A DNA stretch of 64,000 nt, from NCBI RefSeq assembly GCF_001579805.1, contig NZ_CP014546.1, forward strand, positions 5,022,001 to 5,086,000. Reading direction: 5' to 3'. This DNA is from Pseudomonas azotoformans. Its GTDB lineage: Bacteria > Pseudomonadota > Gammaproteobacteria > Pseudomonadales > Pseudomonadaceae. A model generated the notes under the pieces. That model saw only the letters and a list, made by a program, of their open reading frames with translations. It did no database searches and was not told where the DNA came from. The translations under genes and the position numbers were made by a program. Shown here in pieces: positions 1 through 9,166 of this stretch. Position 1 is the first letter of the stretch. The number at the start of each line of letters is the position of its first letter.

Positions 1-2174
1 TGTCGGCCGGCGACATGATCCCGGCGGACATCCGCCTGATCGAATCCCGCGACCTGTTCATCAGCCAGGCCGTGCTGACCGGCGAAGCCTTGCCGGTGGA
101 AAAGTACGACACCCTGGGTAATGTCACGCAGAAATCCGCCGGACCGGTGGTGGCCGACCAGGGCAACCTGCTGGACCTGCCGAACATTTGCTTCATGGGC
201 ACCAACGTGGTCAGTGGCCGTGCAAAAGCGGTGGTAGTCGCCACCGGGCCGCGCACCTACTTTGGCTCCCTGGCCAAGGCAATTGTCGGTTCGCGGGTGC
301 AAACCGCGTTCGACCGCGGGGTAAACAGCGTCAGCTGGTTGCTGATCCGTTTCATGCTGGTGATGGTGCCGATCGTGTTCCTGCTCAACGGCTTCTCCAA
401 GGGCGACTGGGGCGATGCCTTCCTGTTTGCCCTGGCGGTGGCCGTCGGCCTCACCCCGGAAATGCTGCCGATGATCGTCAGCGCCAACCTGGCCAAGGGC
501 GCCACCGCCATGGCCAAGCGCAAAGTGGTGGTCAAGCGCCTCAACGCAATCCAGAACTTTGGTTCGATGGACGTGCTGTGCACCGACAAGACCGGCACCC
601 TGACCCAGGACAAGATCATCCTCGAACATCACGTCAACGCCTTTGGTCAACGTGATGATGCGGTGCTGTCCCTGGCCTGGCTCAACAGCCATCACCAGAG
701 CGGCATGAAGAACCTGATGGACCAGGCGGTGGTGGAGTTTTCGGAGCAGAACCCGAAGTTCAAGGTGCCGTTCGCCTACAGCAAGATCGATGAATTGCCG
801 TTCGACTTCGTGCGTCGTCGCCTGTCGATCGTGGTCAAGGATGCCGCCGACGACCAACTGCTGGTGTGCAAAGGCGCTGTGGAAGAGATGCTGAGCATTT
901 CCACTCACGTCATGGAGGCCGGCGCCGCCGTGCCGCTGGATGATCGTCGCCGTGAAGAACTGCTCGCGATTGCCAACGACTATAACGAAGACGGGTTCCG
1001 TGTGCTGGTGGTCGCCACCCGCCACATTCCTAAATCCATGGCACGTCAGCAGTACACCACTGCCGATGAGCGCAACCTGGTGATCCAGGGCTTCCTGACC
1101 TTCCTTGATCCACCGAAGGAAACTGCCGGCCCTGCGATTGCGGCACTGCAACAGATCGGCGTGGCGATCAAGGTACTGACCGGCGACAACGCCGTGGTCA
1201 CCAGCAAGATCTGCCGCCAGGTCGGTCTCGATCCAGGCCAGCCGCTGCTGGGGGCTGAAATCGAAGCCATGGACGACGCCACGCTGCTGCGCCGTGTGGA
1301 AGAACGCACCGTGTTCGCCAAGCTGACACCGCTGCAGAAGTCACGCGTGCTCAAGGCGCTGCAAGCCAACGGCCACACTGTGGGTTTCCTGGGTGATGGG
1401 ATCAACGATGCACCGGCACTGCGCGACGCCGACGTGGGTATCTCGGTCGACACGGCCACCGATATCGCCAAGGAATCGGCCGACATCATCCTGCTGGAAA
1501 AGAGCCTGATGGTGCTGGAAGAAGGCGTGCTCAAGGGCCGCGAAACCTTCGGTAATATCATGAAGTACCTGAACATGACCGCCAGCTCCAACTTCGGCAA
1601 CGTGTTCTCGGTGCTGGTGGCCAGTGCATTCATCCCATTCCTGCCGATGCTGTCGATTCACCTGTTGCTGCAGAACCTGATGTACGACATCTCCCAGCTG
1701 GCTTTGCCGTGGGACAAGATGGACAAGGAGTACCTGGCCAAGCCGCGTAAGTGGGATGCGAAGAACATCGGCCGGTTCATGATCTGGATCGGGCCGACCT
1801 CGTCGATCTTCGACATCACCACCTTTGCGCTGATGTGGTTCGTGTTCGCGGCCAACAGTGTGGAAGTGCAGACCCTGTTCCAGTCCGGCTGGTTCATCGA
1901 GGGGCTGCTCTCGCAAACCCTGGTCGTGCACATGCTGCGGACCCGCAAGATCCCGTTCTTCCAGAGCACCGCCGCGTGGCCGGTGTTGATGATGACCTGT
2001 GTGGTGATCGTGCTGGGGATCTACGTGCCGTTCTCGCCACTGGGCACCCTGGTCGGCCTGCAACCGCTGCCGCTGGCGTACTTCCCATGGCTGGTGGGCA
2101 CCCTGCTCAGCTACTGCTGCGTGGCCCAACTGATGAAGACGATCTACATCCGCCGCTTCAAGCAGTGGTACTGA
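1..2174 (+). CDS. mgtA: Magnesium-translocating P-type ATPase MgtA, 5'-truncated by window edge
   Basis: Type IIIB P-type ATPase that imports Mg2+ across the inner membrane at the expense of ATP. The reading frame is open from base 3, so the true start lies upstream; about 723 codons are visible against roughly 900 in the family. Visible landmarks are the TGEALPV actuator-domain motif near the beginning, the phosphorylation motif DKTGTLT (Asp codon at 585-587), the nucleotide-binding domain, the hinge motif GDGINDAPAL and the C-terminal membrane helices ending in RRFKQWY. A G+C-rich hairpin follows the stop codon. The 5' leader, where Mg2+ control would be expected, is outside the window. Confidence 0.95.
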   Translation, partial: SAGDMIPADIRLIESRDLFISQAVLTGEALPVEKYDTLGNVTQKSAGPVVADQGNLLDLPNICFMGTNVVSGRAKAVVVATGPRTYFGSLAKAIVGSRVQTAFDRGVNSVSWLLIRFMLVMVPIVFLLNGFSKGDWGDAFLFALAVAVGLTPEMLPMIVSANLAKGATAMAKRKVVVKRLNAIQNFGSMDVLCTDKTGTLTQDKIILEHHVNAFGQRDDAVLSLAWLNSHHQSGMKNLMDQAVVEFSEQNPKFKVPFAYSKIDELPFDFVRRRLSIVVKDAADDQLLVCKGAVEEMLSISTHVMEAGAAVPLDDRRREELLAIANDYNEDGFRVLVVATRHIPKSMARQQYTTADERNLVIQGFLTFLDPPKETAGPAIAALQQIGVAIKVLTGDNAVVTSKICRQVGLDPGQPLLGAEIEAMDDATLLRRVEERTVFAKLTPLQKSRVLKALQANGHTVGFLGDGINDAPALRDADVGISVDTATDIAKESADIILLEKSLMVLEEGVLKGRETFGNIMKYLNMTASSNFGNVFSVLVASAFIPFLPMLSIHLLLQNLMYDISQLALPWDKMDKEYLAKPRKWDAKNIGRFMIWIGPTSSIFDITTFALMWFVFAANSVEVQTLFQSGWFIEGLLSQTLVVHMLRTRKIPFFQSTAAWPVLMMTCVVIVLGIYVPFSPLGTLVGLQPLPLAYFPWLVGTLLSYCCVAQLMKTIYIRRFKQWY

Positions 2175-2192
2175 TCTCCCCCGCCGTTTAAA

Positions 2193-2218
2193 CGGTGGCG
2201 GTCGCCCGGCCGCCACCG
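2193..2218 (+). terminator. G+C-rich hairpin after mgtA
   Basis: A 9-bp inverted repeat (CGGTGGCGG at 2193-2201 and CCGCCACCG at 2210-2218) lies 19 bases after the mgtA stop and just before the next gene's ribosome-binding site. There is no T-run, so it may attenuate or protect the transcript rather than terminate it. Confidence 0.35.
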
Positions 2219-2239
2219 TGCAACACAAGGAATCACCTT

Positions 2240-2587
2240 ATGCGCGTCTTGATCTGTGCAGGTCGTCATTACGCCGACACCAAAATGTCCCGCCAAGTGC
2301 TGGACGCTTACCACCGCCTGCGCCCGGTGCAGGTATTGATCCACGGCGGCAACCAATTTCTCGGCAGCGACGTCGAGGAATGGGCGCGGGAATTGGGCAT
2401 CGACGTGGTGCGCTACCCGCCCAACTGGCAACGCCACGGCAAGCAGGCGGAACGCCAGCGCAACCATTTCATGCTGACCGACAGCCGCCCAGACGTGGTC
2501 ATCGCCCTGCCCGGCGGGGACGACACCTCTGAGCTGGTCTGCCAGGCCAAAGCCAGCGGCATTTCGGTGCTGACCGTAGAAAGCTGA
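2240..2587 (+). CDS. DUF2493-type SLOG/Rossmann-fold protein
   Basis: Predicted 115-residue cytosolic protein. It begins MRVLICAGRHYAD, has HGGNQFLGSDVEEWAR in the middle and VVIALPGGDDTSELV near the end, the glycine-rich pattern of the DUF2493/YpsA-related SLOG family, which is thought to bind nucleotide-type ligands. The ATG at 2240 is preceded by AAGGAA at good spacing; a longer in-frame start at 2195 would place the hairpin inside the gene and is less likely. It lies 65 bases after mgtA. The ligand and role are unknown. Confidence 0.7.
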   Translation: MRVLICAGRHYADTKMSRQVLDAYHRLRPVQVLIHGGNQFLGSDVEEWARELGIDVVRYPPNWQRHGKQAERQRNHFMLTDSRPDVVIALPGGDDTSELVCQAKASGISVLTVES

Positions 2588-2605
2588 ATTCATGCGAGGT
2601 GCATC

Positions 2606-3427
2606 ATGCACAAAAAACACACCCCACCACGCCAGGACGGGTTCGCCAAATACCGTGCGCGTCACTACCGAGATGCGCGTCATACTCTGTTGTTGCTGCC
2701 ACCGGCCAAGCGTCGCGCGTTGCAACGTAACCTGATCTTTATCGGGCTGACCCTGGGCATCCTGTTGGCGATTGCCTTGCTGTCCAAGGCCAATGCGGCC
2801 GGTGGTTCGTACGTGGTCGATGACGGCGCGATCAATGCGCCGGGCGAATGCAATGTGGACGCCTGGCACACCGCCAACCGCCACGATGGCAGTACCCACA
2901 CTGAAACGCTGTCGCCCGCCTGCACCTTTGCTGCGTTGCCTTCGGTGCAATGGGGCGCAGCCCTGTCCCGTGCCACCAGCGCAGACAAGGGCGAAACCCA
3001 AGTGAATCCACAGCTCAAGGCGCAAGTATGGTCGCGGGAAGATCTGGGGCTGGAAATGGCCGTGTCGGCCGGTGCGCACTTTGCACACGACCGTCAGCAC
3101 GGCTTCGATGGCGCCGACTTCAATATCCCGTTGACGTGGCAACCGCTGGAACCCTTGCGGTTGAACCTGAATGCCGGTTGGTCCCACGCCTACAACGATG
3201 GCGACCAAAAACACCGTCTGACCTGGGGCACCGGCCTTGAGTACCACTTGGCCCATTCGTTGACCGTGATCGCCGAACGTTACGGCCAGGATGGCGGCGA
3301 CCAGGCATGGCAGGCCGGGCCGAGGTTTCATTTCGGCGAGTTTGTCGACGTGGACCTGGTGGTCGGGCGCAGCCTGATCGGTGAGCGCGCGCAATGGCTC
3401 ACCACCGGTGCCACGCTGCGATTCTAG
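2606..3427 (+). CDS. Predicted outer-membrane beta-barrel protein with N-terminal anchor
   Basis: 273 residues. Residues 1-41 are strongly basic with many Arg, Lys and His, followed by a hydrophobic segment of about 20 residues ending SKANAAGG, which looks like a signal peptide with an unusually long n-region. The rest alternates polar and hydrophobic residues (for example VDLVVGRSLIGERAQWLTTGATLRF at the C-terminus), ends in Phe, and has the look of a small outer-membrane barrel. A GAGGT ribosome-binding site precedes the ATG. It starts 18 bases after the SLOG gene and may be cotranscribed with it. The transported substrate is unknown. Confidence 0.55.
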   Translation: MHKKHTPPRQDGFAKYRARHYRDARHTLLLLPPAKRRALQRNLIFIGLTLGILLAIALLSKANAAGGSYVVDDGAINAPGECNVDAWHTANRHDGSTHTETLSPACTFAALPSVQWGAALSRATSADKGETQVNPQLKAQVWSREDLGLEMAVSAGAHFAHDRQHGFDGADFNIPLTWQPLEPLRLNLNAGWSHAYNDGDQKHRLTWGTGLEYHLAHSLTVIAERYGQDGGDQAWQAGPRFHFGEFVDVDLVVGRSLIGERAQWLTTGATLRF

Positions 3428-4113
3428 GACTTGGCTTGTTGTTCCAGGTGCAGTTGCAATTGCGGGTCGATGTGCAACTGCCCCGCCAGGTCATCCAGAT
3501 AGTTACGCTCGGCGTCCTGCTGATCGTCCACCAACATCACACTGGCCAGGTACACCTCGGCCGCCACAGCCGGGTCGCTGGCGAACTCGGCGAAATCCGC
3601 GGCATCCAAGGGCTTGGCGACTTCGGCGTCGAGCCACTGTTGCAGTTGCGGGTCGTCGGTATGGCGGCCCAGCTCACTGGAAATCAGCGCCTGTTCTTGC
3701 TCATCAATGCGCCCATCGGCTTTCGCGGCGGCAATCAAGGCACGTAATACCGCATGGCTGTGGGCTTCGGCTGCGGGGCCGTCGAGCTGGTCTACTGTCT
3801 GGAAGGCTTGCTGCGGCGCAGTGGCCTGCTGGCGTTGCCAGGCTTGGTAGGCCTGGAATGCCGCCATACCGAGTGAGGCCAACGCAGCGTAGTTCATCCC
3901 GCCGGAACGCCCTTGAGCGGGACGAGTGCCCGTGGCGCCACCCAACATGCCACCCAGCCCTCCCAATAAACCACCCAGACCGCCACCGGCTGATGCATTG
4001 CCTGTGCCGGCGCCCTTCAGTAACCCACCAAGCAGTCCACCCAGTCCGCCGGATGACGCACTGCCGCCTTGCCCGGCGCGCAGGAGTTGTTCGAGTAAAT
4101 CGCTGGTGTTCAT
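3424..4113 (-). CDS. TerB-like/DUF533 family protein
   Basis: 229-residue protein with two parts. The first ~90 residues are a Gly/Ala/Ser-rich low-complexity region (GGLGGLLGGL repeats). The C-terminal ~140 residues form an acidic helical domain with AAKADGRIDEQEQALI, the EF-hand-like signature of the TerB/DUF533 (YebE) fold. Start chosen at MNTSDLL because GGAGG sits just upstream on the minus strand. It converges with and overlaps the preceding barrel gene by 4 bases. The family is associated with the envelope and with tellurite resistance, but no enzymatic role is established. Confidence 0.7.
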   Translation of the reverse strand: MNTSDLLEQLLRAGQGGSASSGGLGGLLGGLLKGAGTGNASAGGGLGGLLGGLGGMLGGATGTRPAQGRSGGMNYAALASLGMAAFQAYQAWQRQQATAPQQAFQTVDQLDGPAAEAHSHAVLRALIAAAKADGRIDEQEQALISSELGRHTDDPQLQQWLDAEVAKPLDAADFAEFASDPAVAAEVYLASVMLVDDQQDAERNYLDDLAGQLHIDPQLQLHLEQQAKS

Positions 4114-4238
4114 GGTGTCACCCTCCGAGGGCGCAGTGTTGGCGTCTATCAACCATAGCCCGACCTTGCCGGAACACCATGACCGCCGGGCGGTCCCGGC
4201 CTATCATGACGCTATCGCGACTTCGAGAGAAAACCCAA

Positions 4239-4766
4239 GTGAACCGGACTGAGCACATCGCACTGATGGCGAATTACAACCAGTGGATGAACCGCAAGCT
4301 CTATGACGCGGCCCTGACATTGACGGACGCGGAGCTGGCGATGGACCGACAGGCGTTTTTCGGCTCGATCCTCGGCACCCTGAACCACCTGGTGCTGGGC
4401 GATAGCGTCTGGCTCAAGCGTTTTGCGCAGCATCCAGCAGGCTTTTCAGCACTGGCTCCGATGCAGGCTGTTGCTACGCCTGCTGATCTCAAGCATCTGG
4501 CCTTCGCGGATATACGCGAGCTGGCAACCTATCGCACCTGGCTGGATCAATTGATCGTCGATTGGAGCCACACCGTGCAGGAGACCGACCTGGACCATCG
4601 CCTGCATTACAGCAACATGCGCGGCGTCACGGCCGATAAGGACTTCTTCAGCCTGCTCGTACACTTCTTCAATCACCAAACCCACCACCGGGGCCAGGCC
4701 ACGACCTTGCTGACCCAGGCAGGCTTGGATGTGGGCACTACGGACTTGCTGGCGCTGATCGACTGA
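4239..4766 (+). CDS. DinB family protein
   Basis: 175-residue four-helix-bundle protein of the DinB/YfiT-like metal-dependent hydrolase or thiol-transferase superfamily. It starts at a GTG (VNRTEHIALMANYNQWMNRKLY), the canonical DinB N-terminus, and keeps the three putative metal-binding His positions (GTLNHLVLGD and the FNHQTHHRGQ motif near the C-terminus). The GTG is preferred over the ATG at 4266 because the residues before that Met fit the family. It converges with the GFA gene and overlaps it by 29 bases. Substrate unknown. Confidence 0.8.
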   Translation: MNRTEHIALMANYNQWMNRKLYDAALTLTDAELAMDRQAFFGSILGTLNHLVLGDSVWLKRFAQHPAGFSALAPMQAVATPADLKHLAFADIRELATYRTWLDQLIVDWSHTVQETDLDHRLHYSNMRGVTADKDFFSLLVHFFNHQTHHRGQATTLLTQAGLDVGTTDLLALID

Positions 4767-5211
4767 ACTCGGCGTAGGCCTGCATCAAGCGCGCAAATTC
4801 CTGAGGCTCGGGCAGCTGCGCAAAGCTTTCCACCGCCGGAGTGGAGGCCCAAGGCAGCTTCTCGCGAGTCCAGGTCTCCATGTAAGGCACGTAACCGCTG
4901 GCGTTATCCAGCAAGGCGGCGCGCACGTTGACGAACTCATCGATGCCGTGGGGCCGCGTGAACAACCAGCTCATGCAATGGGGGCAGAAATAGTGGCGAT
5001 CCACGCCCTGCATACCGCCGATCACAGGGCAACCCTGGATGACCGTGAAACCGCTGGCGGGAATCAATGCGCTCAGTGAGAACGCACTGGAAGACATCTT
5101 CTGGCAGCCGGTACAGTGGCAAGCCATGGTGATCACCGGGGCGGCACTCACGCTGAAGCGCACACGCTCACAACGGCAACTGCCCTCGTATGGCAGGGTC
5201 TCGACGCTCAT
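4738..5211 (-). CDS. GFA family (CENP-V/GFA domain) protein
   Basis: 157-residue zinc-binding protein of the glutathione-dependent formaldehyde-activating enzyme family. Zinc-ligand cysteines appear as GSCRCERVRF near the N-terminus, CHCTGCQK in the middle and FCPHC further on. The first two codons are both ATG; the second (5211) lies better behind the AAGGAAG ribosome-binding site. Most GFA-family members are not true formaldehyde enzymes, so the specific substrate is open. The 3' end overlaps dinB convergently. Confidence 0.8.
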   Translation of the reverse strand: MSVETLPYEGSCRCERVRFSVSAAPVITMACHCTGCQKMSSSAFSLSALIPASGFTVIQGCPVIGGMQGVDRHYFCPHCMSWLFTRPHGIDEFVNVRAALLDNASGYVPYMETWTREKLPWASTPAVESFAQLPEPQEFARLMQAYAEFSRSAPASP

Positions 5212-5406
5212 CATTGCTTCCTTATTCTTGATGGGTGGCCTGGCAGGTTAGCTTCAGGTGCCAGGCTTGAACAGGCCTGTAGCCAAAACCGAACGCTGTC
5301 TCATCGTTGGGGTCGTAACCCTAGGTGTCGAGGTTTTTACACCCCGCCCTCCCCGCGCGCATTGTGGGTCTGCCGATGCGCGTACCCCCAAGAAGGAGAC
5401 GCTGAC

Positions 5407-5688
5407 ATGGTCATTCACTTCAAGGTTGCAGGTCACTTGGCCTGTGGCCACCACGGCACCAACCTCCCCTCCAGCACCGAGCTGAACCGGGTCAAATGCC
5501 GTACCTGTCGCAATACCGAAGCCTATAAAGAAGCGCGCCGCACCCAGCGCAACGCCGCCCGCCGCGCCAATCGAAAAGCCAAGACTCAGACCCACGTTGA
5601 CTGGCGCAGCGCGTGGACGCAGCGTCTTACCGACTTGCCTGGTTTGCAGCGTTTGCCACGCGGGTTCAGCGGTCAGCCGTTCGTGTAA
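5407..5688 (+). CDS. Small basic protein with a Cys/His cluster, unknown function
   Basis: 93 residues, preceded by a strong AAGGAGA ribosome-binding site. The N-terminal third contains CGHH and CRTC, spaced like a single zinc ribbon, followed by a highly basic stretch rich in Arg, Lys and Ala. This suggests a small nucleic-acid-binding protein, but no family is recognised. The stop codon abuts the stop of the convergent DsbA-like gene with no spacer. Confidence 0.6.
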   Translation: MVIHFKVAGHLACGHHGTNLPSSTELNRVKCRTCRNTEAYKEARRTQRNAARRANRKAKTQTHVDWRSAWTQRLTDLPGLQRLPRGFSGQPFV

Positions 5689-6336
5689 TCACGGCGCAAC
5701 CGCTACTTGCCTGATGGCTTGTTCGTATTCCTCGACGGACTGTGAGCCAGCCACCAGGTGACGCCCATTCAGTACCATGGCCGGGACAGCGTTGATCCCG
5801 CGCCTGCGGTAAAAATCTTCAAGCTCACGGACTTCAACGGCGAACTCCCCACTGTCCAGCACCCCTTGAGCGCGTGCCGTGGAGAGCCCCGCCTCACCAG
5901 CAAGACGCACTAAGGTGTCGCGGCTGCTGATATTCTCCCCATCACTGAAATGCGCCTTGAACAGAATGTGCTTCAGTGCAACTTGGCGACCCTGCGCCAC
6001 CGACCAATACAACAGACGGTGGGCGTCAAAGGAGTTGTAGAAGTGCGTACGCTTCGCCAAGTCGAACGTGAAGCCCAAGGCGTTACCGCGGTCGATCACC
6101 ATGACATTACGCGCGGCGACTTCGGCAAAGGTGCGGCCATATTTACGCATCATGTGTTCGACAGCGTTTTCGCCCTCAGGCGGCATGTCCGGGTTCAGCT
6201 CGAAGGGTTTGAAGGTCAGCTCCACGGCAACTTCGCCCGCCAGGTTCGCGATGGCCTGTTGCAGCGCCACAGCGCCGAGTGCACACCAAGGGCACATCAC
6301 ATCCGACACGAAGTCGATGCTGACAGGGCGAGTCAC
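5689..6336 (-). CDS. DsbA family oxidoreductase, FrnE-like
   Basis: 215 residues. It has a thioredoxin-like fold with an inserted helical domain and the redox motif CPWC at residues 15-18, then the FrnE-type pattern (ELTFKPFELNPDMP, later VPAMVLNGRHLVAGSQ with the cis-Pro loop). There is no signal peptide, so it is probably cytosolic like other FrnE/2-hydroxychromene-isomerase relatives. The start is GTG at 6336 with GGAG eight bases upstream. A role in disulfide or glutathione-linked redox chemistry is inferred from the family. Confidence 0.82.
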   Translation of the reverse strand: MTRPVSIDFVSDVMCPWCALGAVALQQAIANLAGEVAVELTFKPFELNPDMPPEGENAVEHMMRKYGRTFAEVAARNVMVIDRGNALGFTFDLAKRTHFYNSFDAHRLLYWSVAQGRQVALKHILFKAHFSDGENISSRDTLVRLAGEAGLSTARAQGVLDSGEFAVEVRELEDFYRRRGINAVPAMVLNGRHLVAGSQSVEEYEQAIRQVAVAP

Positions 6337-6508
6337 GATAGGGACTCCAACAGGTTATTGCGCCATTCGATGGTATTGAACAAGGGCATCAGTAATTCTC
6401 CAATTCGCGCCCTGCCGGGATGACAGAGCGGCGAATGGGAAGAACTCTAGGAGGTTGTACCGGATGAATAAATACAGGGGCAGGCACTTCATTTGTACTT
6501 CAGTGTAA

Positions 6509-6877
6509 TCAGTTTGCCGATTGCTTAAAGGCCACGCTGCGATTGGTTAATATGCTTTCCAAATTGGCGGGCTCTACACTCACATGGGTTTTGCGCCTGA
6601 TCTCTTCCAACCCCAGCTCTATCCGATAGTTGCAAAGATGATCAAAAAGCCTGTCGTGAGTTTCCGAAATCGCCGCCCCTTCATTTTTCGCGAACAGGAT
6701 GTGAAGTACGGCCATCAAGGGGAGTGACAGGCACTCATCTGAATCATTTTCGAAAAAATCCTCCATCTGCGCGGATAACACCTCCAGCCACTGGTCGCTC
6801 AAGTTACAAGGCAGGGTCGACTCCGGCCCGTTTTGCATGACCTCTTTAGAGAATGATTTGAGCAGATCTTCACTCAT
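6509..6877 (-). CDS. Unrecognised acidic protein, A+T-rich gene
   Basis: 122 residues from MSEDLLKSF; a slightly longer start at 6892 is possible. The protein is soluble and predicted mainly helical, with an acidic segment (EDFFENDSDE). I recognise no family. The gene and its flanks are clearly poorer in G+C than the neighbours and codon choice is less biased, which fits recent acquisition. It stands alone between the DsbA-like gene and the MFS gene with about 160-170 bases on either side. Confidence 0.5.
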   Translation of the reverse strand: MSEDLLKSFSKEVMQNGPESTLPCNLSDQWLEVLSAQMEDFFENDSDECLSLPLMAVLHILFAKNEGAAISETHDRLFDHLCNYRIELGLEEIRRKTHVSVEPANLESILTNRSVAFKQSAN

Positions 6878-7036
6878 GAGCAGTACCCTCATTTACCTAT
6901 CTGGAGCCCAAGATTTAACAACTCGGCAGAGGTCATTTGGAAGCAAAGTCAGCGTCTGAAGCGTCCTGATTTCTTGAGTGCTTTTTCGTACAGGCCTCGA
7001 CGAATTCTTGAAGTCACAGCTAACTACTTGTTGAAT

Positions 7037-8482
7037 TTACCTGACATGGCGGGGTGTGTAGGCGGCGGATCGCCAAGCGAGCGTAACGCCCAAGCCGGCA
7101 CCAGCGGCCAGGCAAACGGCAATGCACAGGTTCGCAACGATGAAGGCGTGGGTGATCGCGGCTGGATCGGTGCGCGAACCGAGAACGGTATAGAACACCC
7201 CGCCAATTACGGCGACGCTGAGGGCCGTGCTGACTTGCAGGGTCGAACTGGCGATGCCGGCAATCATGCCCGAATAGGCCGGCGCAACGCTGCCGGTGAC
7301 CATGCGCATCAACGTCGGCAGGGCCAGCCCTTGCCCCAGGCCAATCACAAACAGAGTCGCTCCCAGCCCCACCGGCGCCAGTGGCGCACCGACGGGTGTC
7401 GCAGCGATGAGCCAGACCAGCGCAAGCAACCCGATGGACTCCAGCGCCATGCCGAGCGGATTGACATAGCCGCCGAGTATGCGCCGCCCCAACGGGGTCA
7501 ACAGGGGGCCGACCAGGAACCCTGCGCCAAATGGCAGGAACACCAAGCCGGCGCTCAGCGCAGAGGTGTGCAACGCCTGCTGCAGGTATACCGAAAACAA
7601 CAGAAAGAACACGCCAATTGAGTAAAACAGCAATGCAACCAGCAGTGCGCGGCCCAACTTGGGGGCGGTCAACGCGGCGGGCGCAATCAGCGGCACGCCG
7701 CCGGAACGGCTCAGGTGAGTTTCATAGCGCCAGAACAACCGCGCCAATACCGGTACGGCAAGCAGCGACAACCAAGACCACCACGGCCAGCCTGCTTCCC
7801 TGCCCACGGTCAACGGTACGATGAGCGCGCCGAGGCAGGCAACCGACAACGCCATGCCGCCGAGGTCCAATTGCGTGGTATGACGCAATTTCACGTCCTT
7901 CAGCAGGGGAATGCCAAACAGCAAGACCAGCGCCGCCACCGGCAAGTTGACCAGGAAAATCGCCCGCCAGCCCAAACCCATGGGATCGAGGGAAATCAAG
8001 ATGCCGCCCAGTGTCTGGCCGATCACGGAGGCCAGGCCGAAGACAGCACCATATAAGCTGAGCGCCAGCGGCTTTTCCGACTCGGGAAAAATCGCCTGCA
8101 CCGACGCCAGCGCCTGCGGGGCCATGACGGCGGCCGTGACGCCCTGCAAGGCGCGTCCGGCGACCAACACCCATGGCGACCCGGCAAAACCGCACAGCAC
8201 CGAGGCGGCCGCAAAACCCACCAGGCCGCAAAGAAACACGCGGCCTCTTCCGTAGAGGTCCCCAAGCCGCCCTCCGGTGATCAGTGTCACTGCATACAGC
8301 GCGGCATACGAGGAAATGACTAGCTGCTCGGCGGAGGCCGAGCCGCCCAACGCGTCGCGGATCGACGGCAGTGCGACATTGACGATAAAAAAATCCAGCG
8401 GCGGCAGGAACGCGCCGACCAGCAAAACCGCAAACATCGCCCAGCGGCGTGGGTCAGACTGGGAAATAGCAGTGTGCAACAT
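7037..8482 (-). CDS. MFS transporter, DHA2-type (probable 14-helix drug exporter)
   Basis: 481-residue inner-membrane protein of the major facilitator superfamily. The N-terminal half has PPLDFFIVNVALPSI in TM1 and GGRLGDLYGRGRVF (motif A loop), then AGRALQGVTAAVMAP (antiporter-type motif B/C region), typical of proton-coupled DHA2 multidrug exporters. About 14 hydrophobic segments can be counted. The ATG at 8482 is favoured because GGGAG lies seven bases upstream. It is downstream of a frameshifted SnoaL-like gene and a divergent LysR gene that may control both. Confidence 0.85.
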   Translation of the reverse strand: MLHTAISQSDPRRWAMFAVLLVGAFLPPLDFFIVNVALPSIRDALGGSASAEQLVISSYAALYAVTLITGGRLGDLYGRGRVFLCGLVGFAAASVLCGFAGSPWVLVAGRALQGVTAAVMAPQALASVQAIFPESEKPLALSLYGAVFGLASVIGQTLGGILISLDPMGLGWRAIFLVNLPVAALVLLFGIPLLKDVKLRHTTQLDLGGMALSVACLGALIVPLTVGREAGWPWWSWLSLLAVPVLARLFWRYETHLSRSGGVPLIAPAALTAPKLGRALLVALLFYSIGVFFLLFSVYLQQALHTSALSAGLVFLPFGAGFLVGPLLTPLGRRILGGYVNPLGMALESIGLLALVWLIAATPVGAPLAPVGLGATLFVIGLGQGLALPTLMRMVTGSVAPAYSGMIAGIASSTLQVSTALSVAVIGGVFYTVLGSRTDPAAITHAFIVANLCIAVCLAAGAGLGVTLAWRSAAYTPRHVR

Positions 8483-8566
8483 GGACATACTCCCTACACA
8501 ATCAATCGAGGCCGGGCTCTGCGTCATCCGCCCAATCAACGGCGCGCATCCCAAACGGCTGCGGGT

Positions 8567-9039
8567 TCAAATACCGCCGAACGCTTCCGAACCCGCGATG
8601 GGCTTCCAGTTTTCCAGTGGCGTCAAAAAGTGCAGTTCAAAGCGTCGTGCCGTAAACAGCCATTGGCTTTCGCGTCGTTCGAAGCAATCGTGATAAAGGC
8701 CGCTCACCTGCACCGGACCTTTTTCGATGTCATGAAACAAGCAGTCAGCTGCGACGGTTGCCGTGGCGACATCACCCTCGATACGAATCAGCGGGTTGGC
8801 CATCCAATGGTGCATGTGGGGCATCTTTCGCCAGTTGTTGTGTGCCATCGCGACAATACCCTCCGGGCCAGCGCCTTCGCCGAAGCCTGGCAGGTCCAGA
8901 ACAGCGTCGGCATGCCAGATCGTGCGTAACAAGTCAGGGCCAAGCGATCAAACGCGTTGGCGTAGGCAGAGATGAGTGATTCGATGGCCGCACGGCTTTC
9001 CAGGGCCTCCAGTCGAGCGGCCAGGGTTTCAAGGTTCAT
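8567..9039 (-). pseudogene. SnoaL/NTF2-like polyketide-cyclase-fold gene, single-base frameshift
   Basis: The first frame gives MNLETLAARLEALESRAAIE through ISAYANAFDRL. The protein then continues in another frame as DLLRTIWHADAVLDLPGFG to the C-terminus LHFLTPLENWKPIAGSEAFGGI. Joined, they make a ~157-residue NTF2-like (SnoaL) protein of normal length. One base appears to be missing near 8938-8942, where FDRL should run into a D-P-D-L-L-R-type segment. It may be a true pseudogene or a sequencing error. It is divergent from the LysR gene, as is usual for LysR targets. Confidence 0.75.
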
Positions 9040-9166
9040 GCGGGTGTCCTTCTGTGGGTGCAGGAGTCAAGCCTGAAACGGCTTGCCCGCCATTGTGCGA
9101 GCCCAGGGGTTGCCGCGGGACTGCCATTACTGCATCTTCACTGTTCACTTTTGTACGGGGTAAACC

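Noticed and set aside
2144..3394. A 416-codon minus-strand frame opposite the SLOG and barrel genes
   Set aside because: Composition is typical of an antisense frame. The plus-strand genes have good ribosome-binding sites and a signal peptide.
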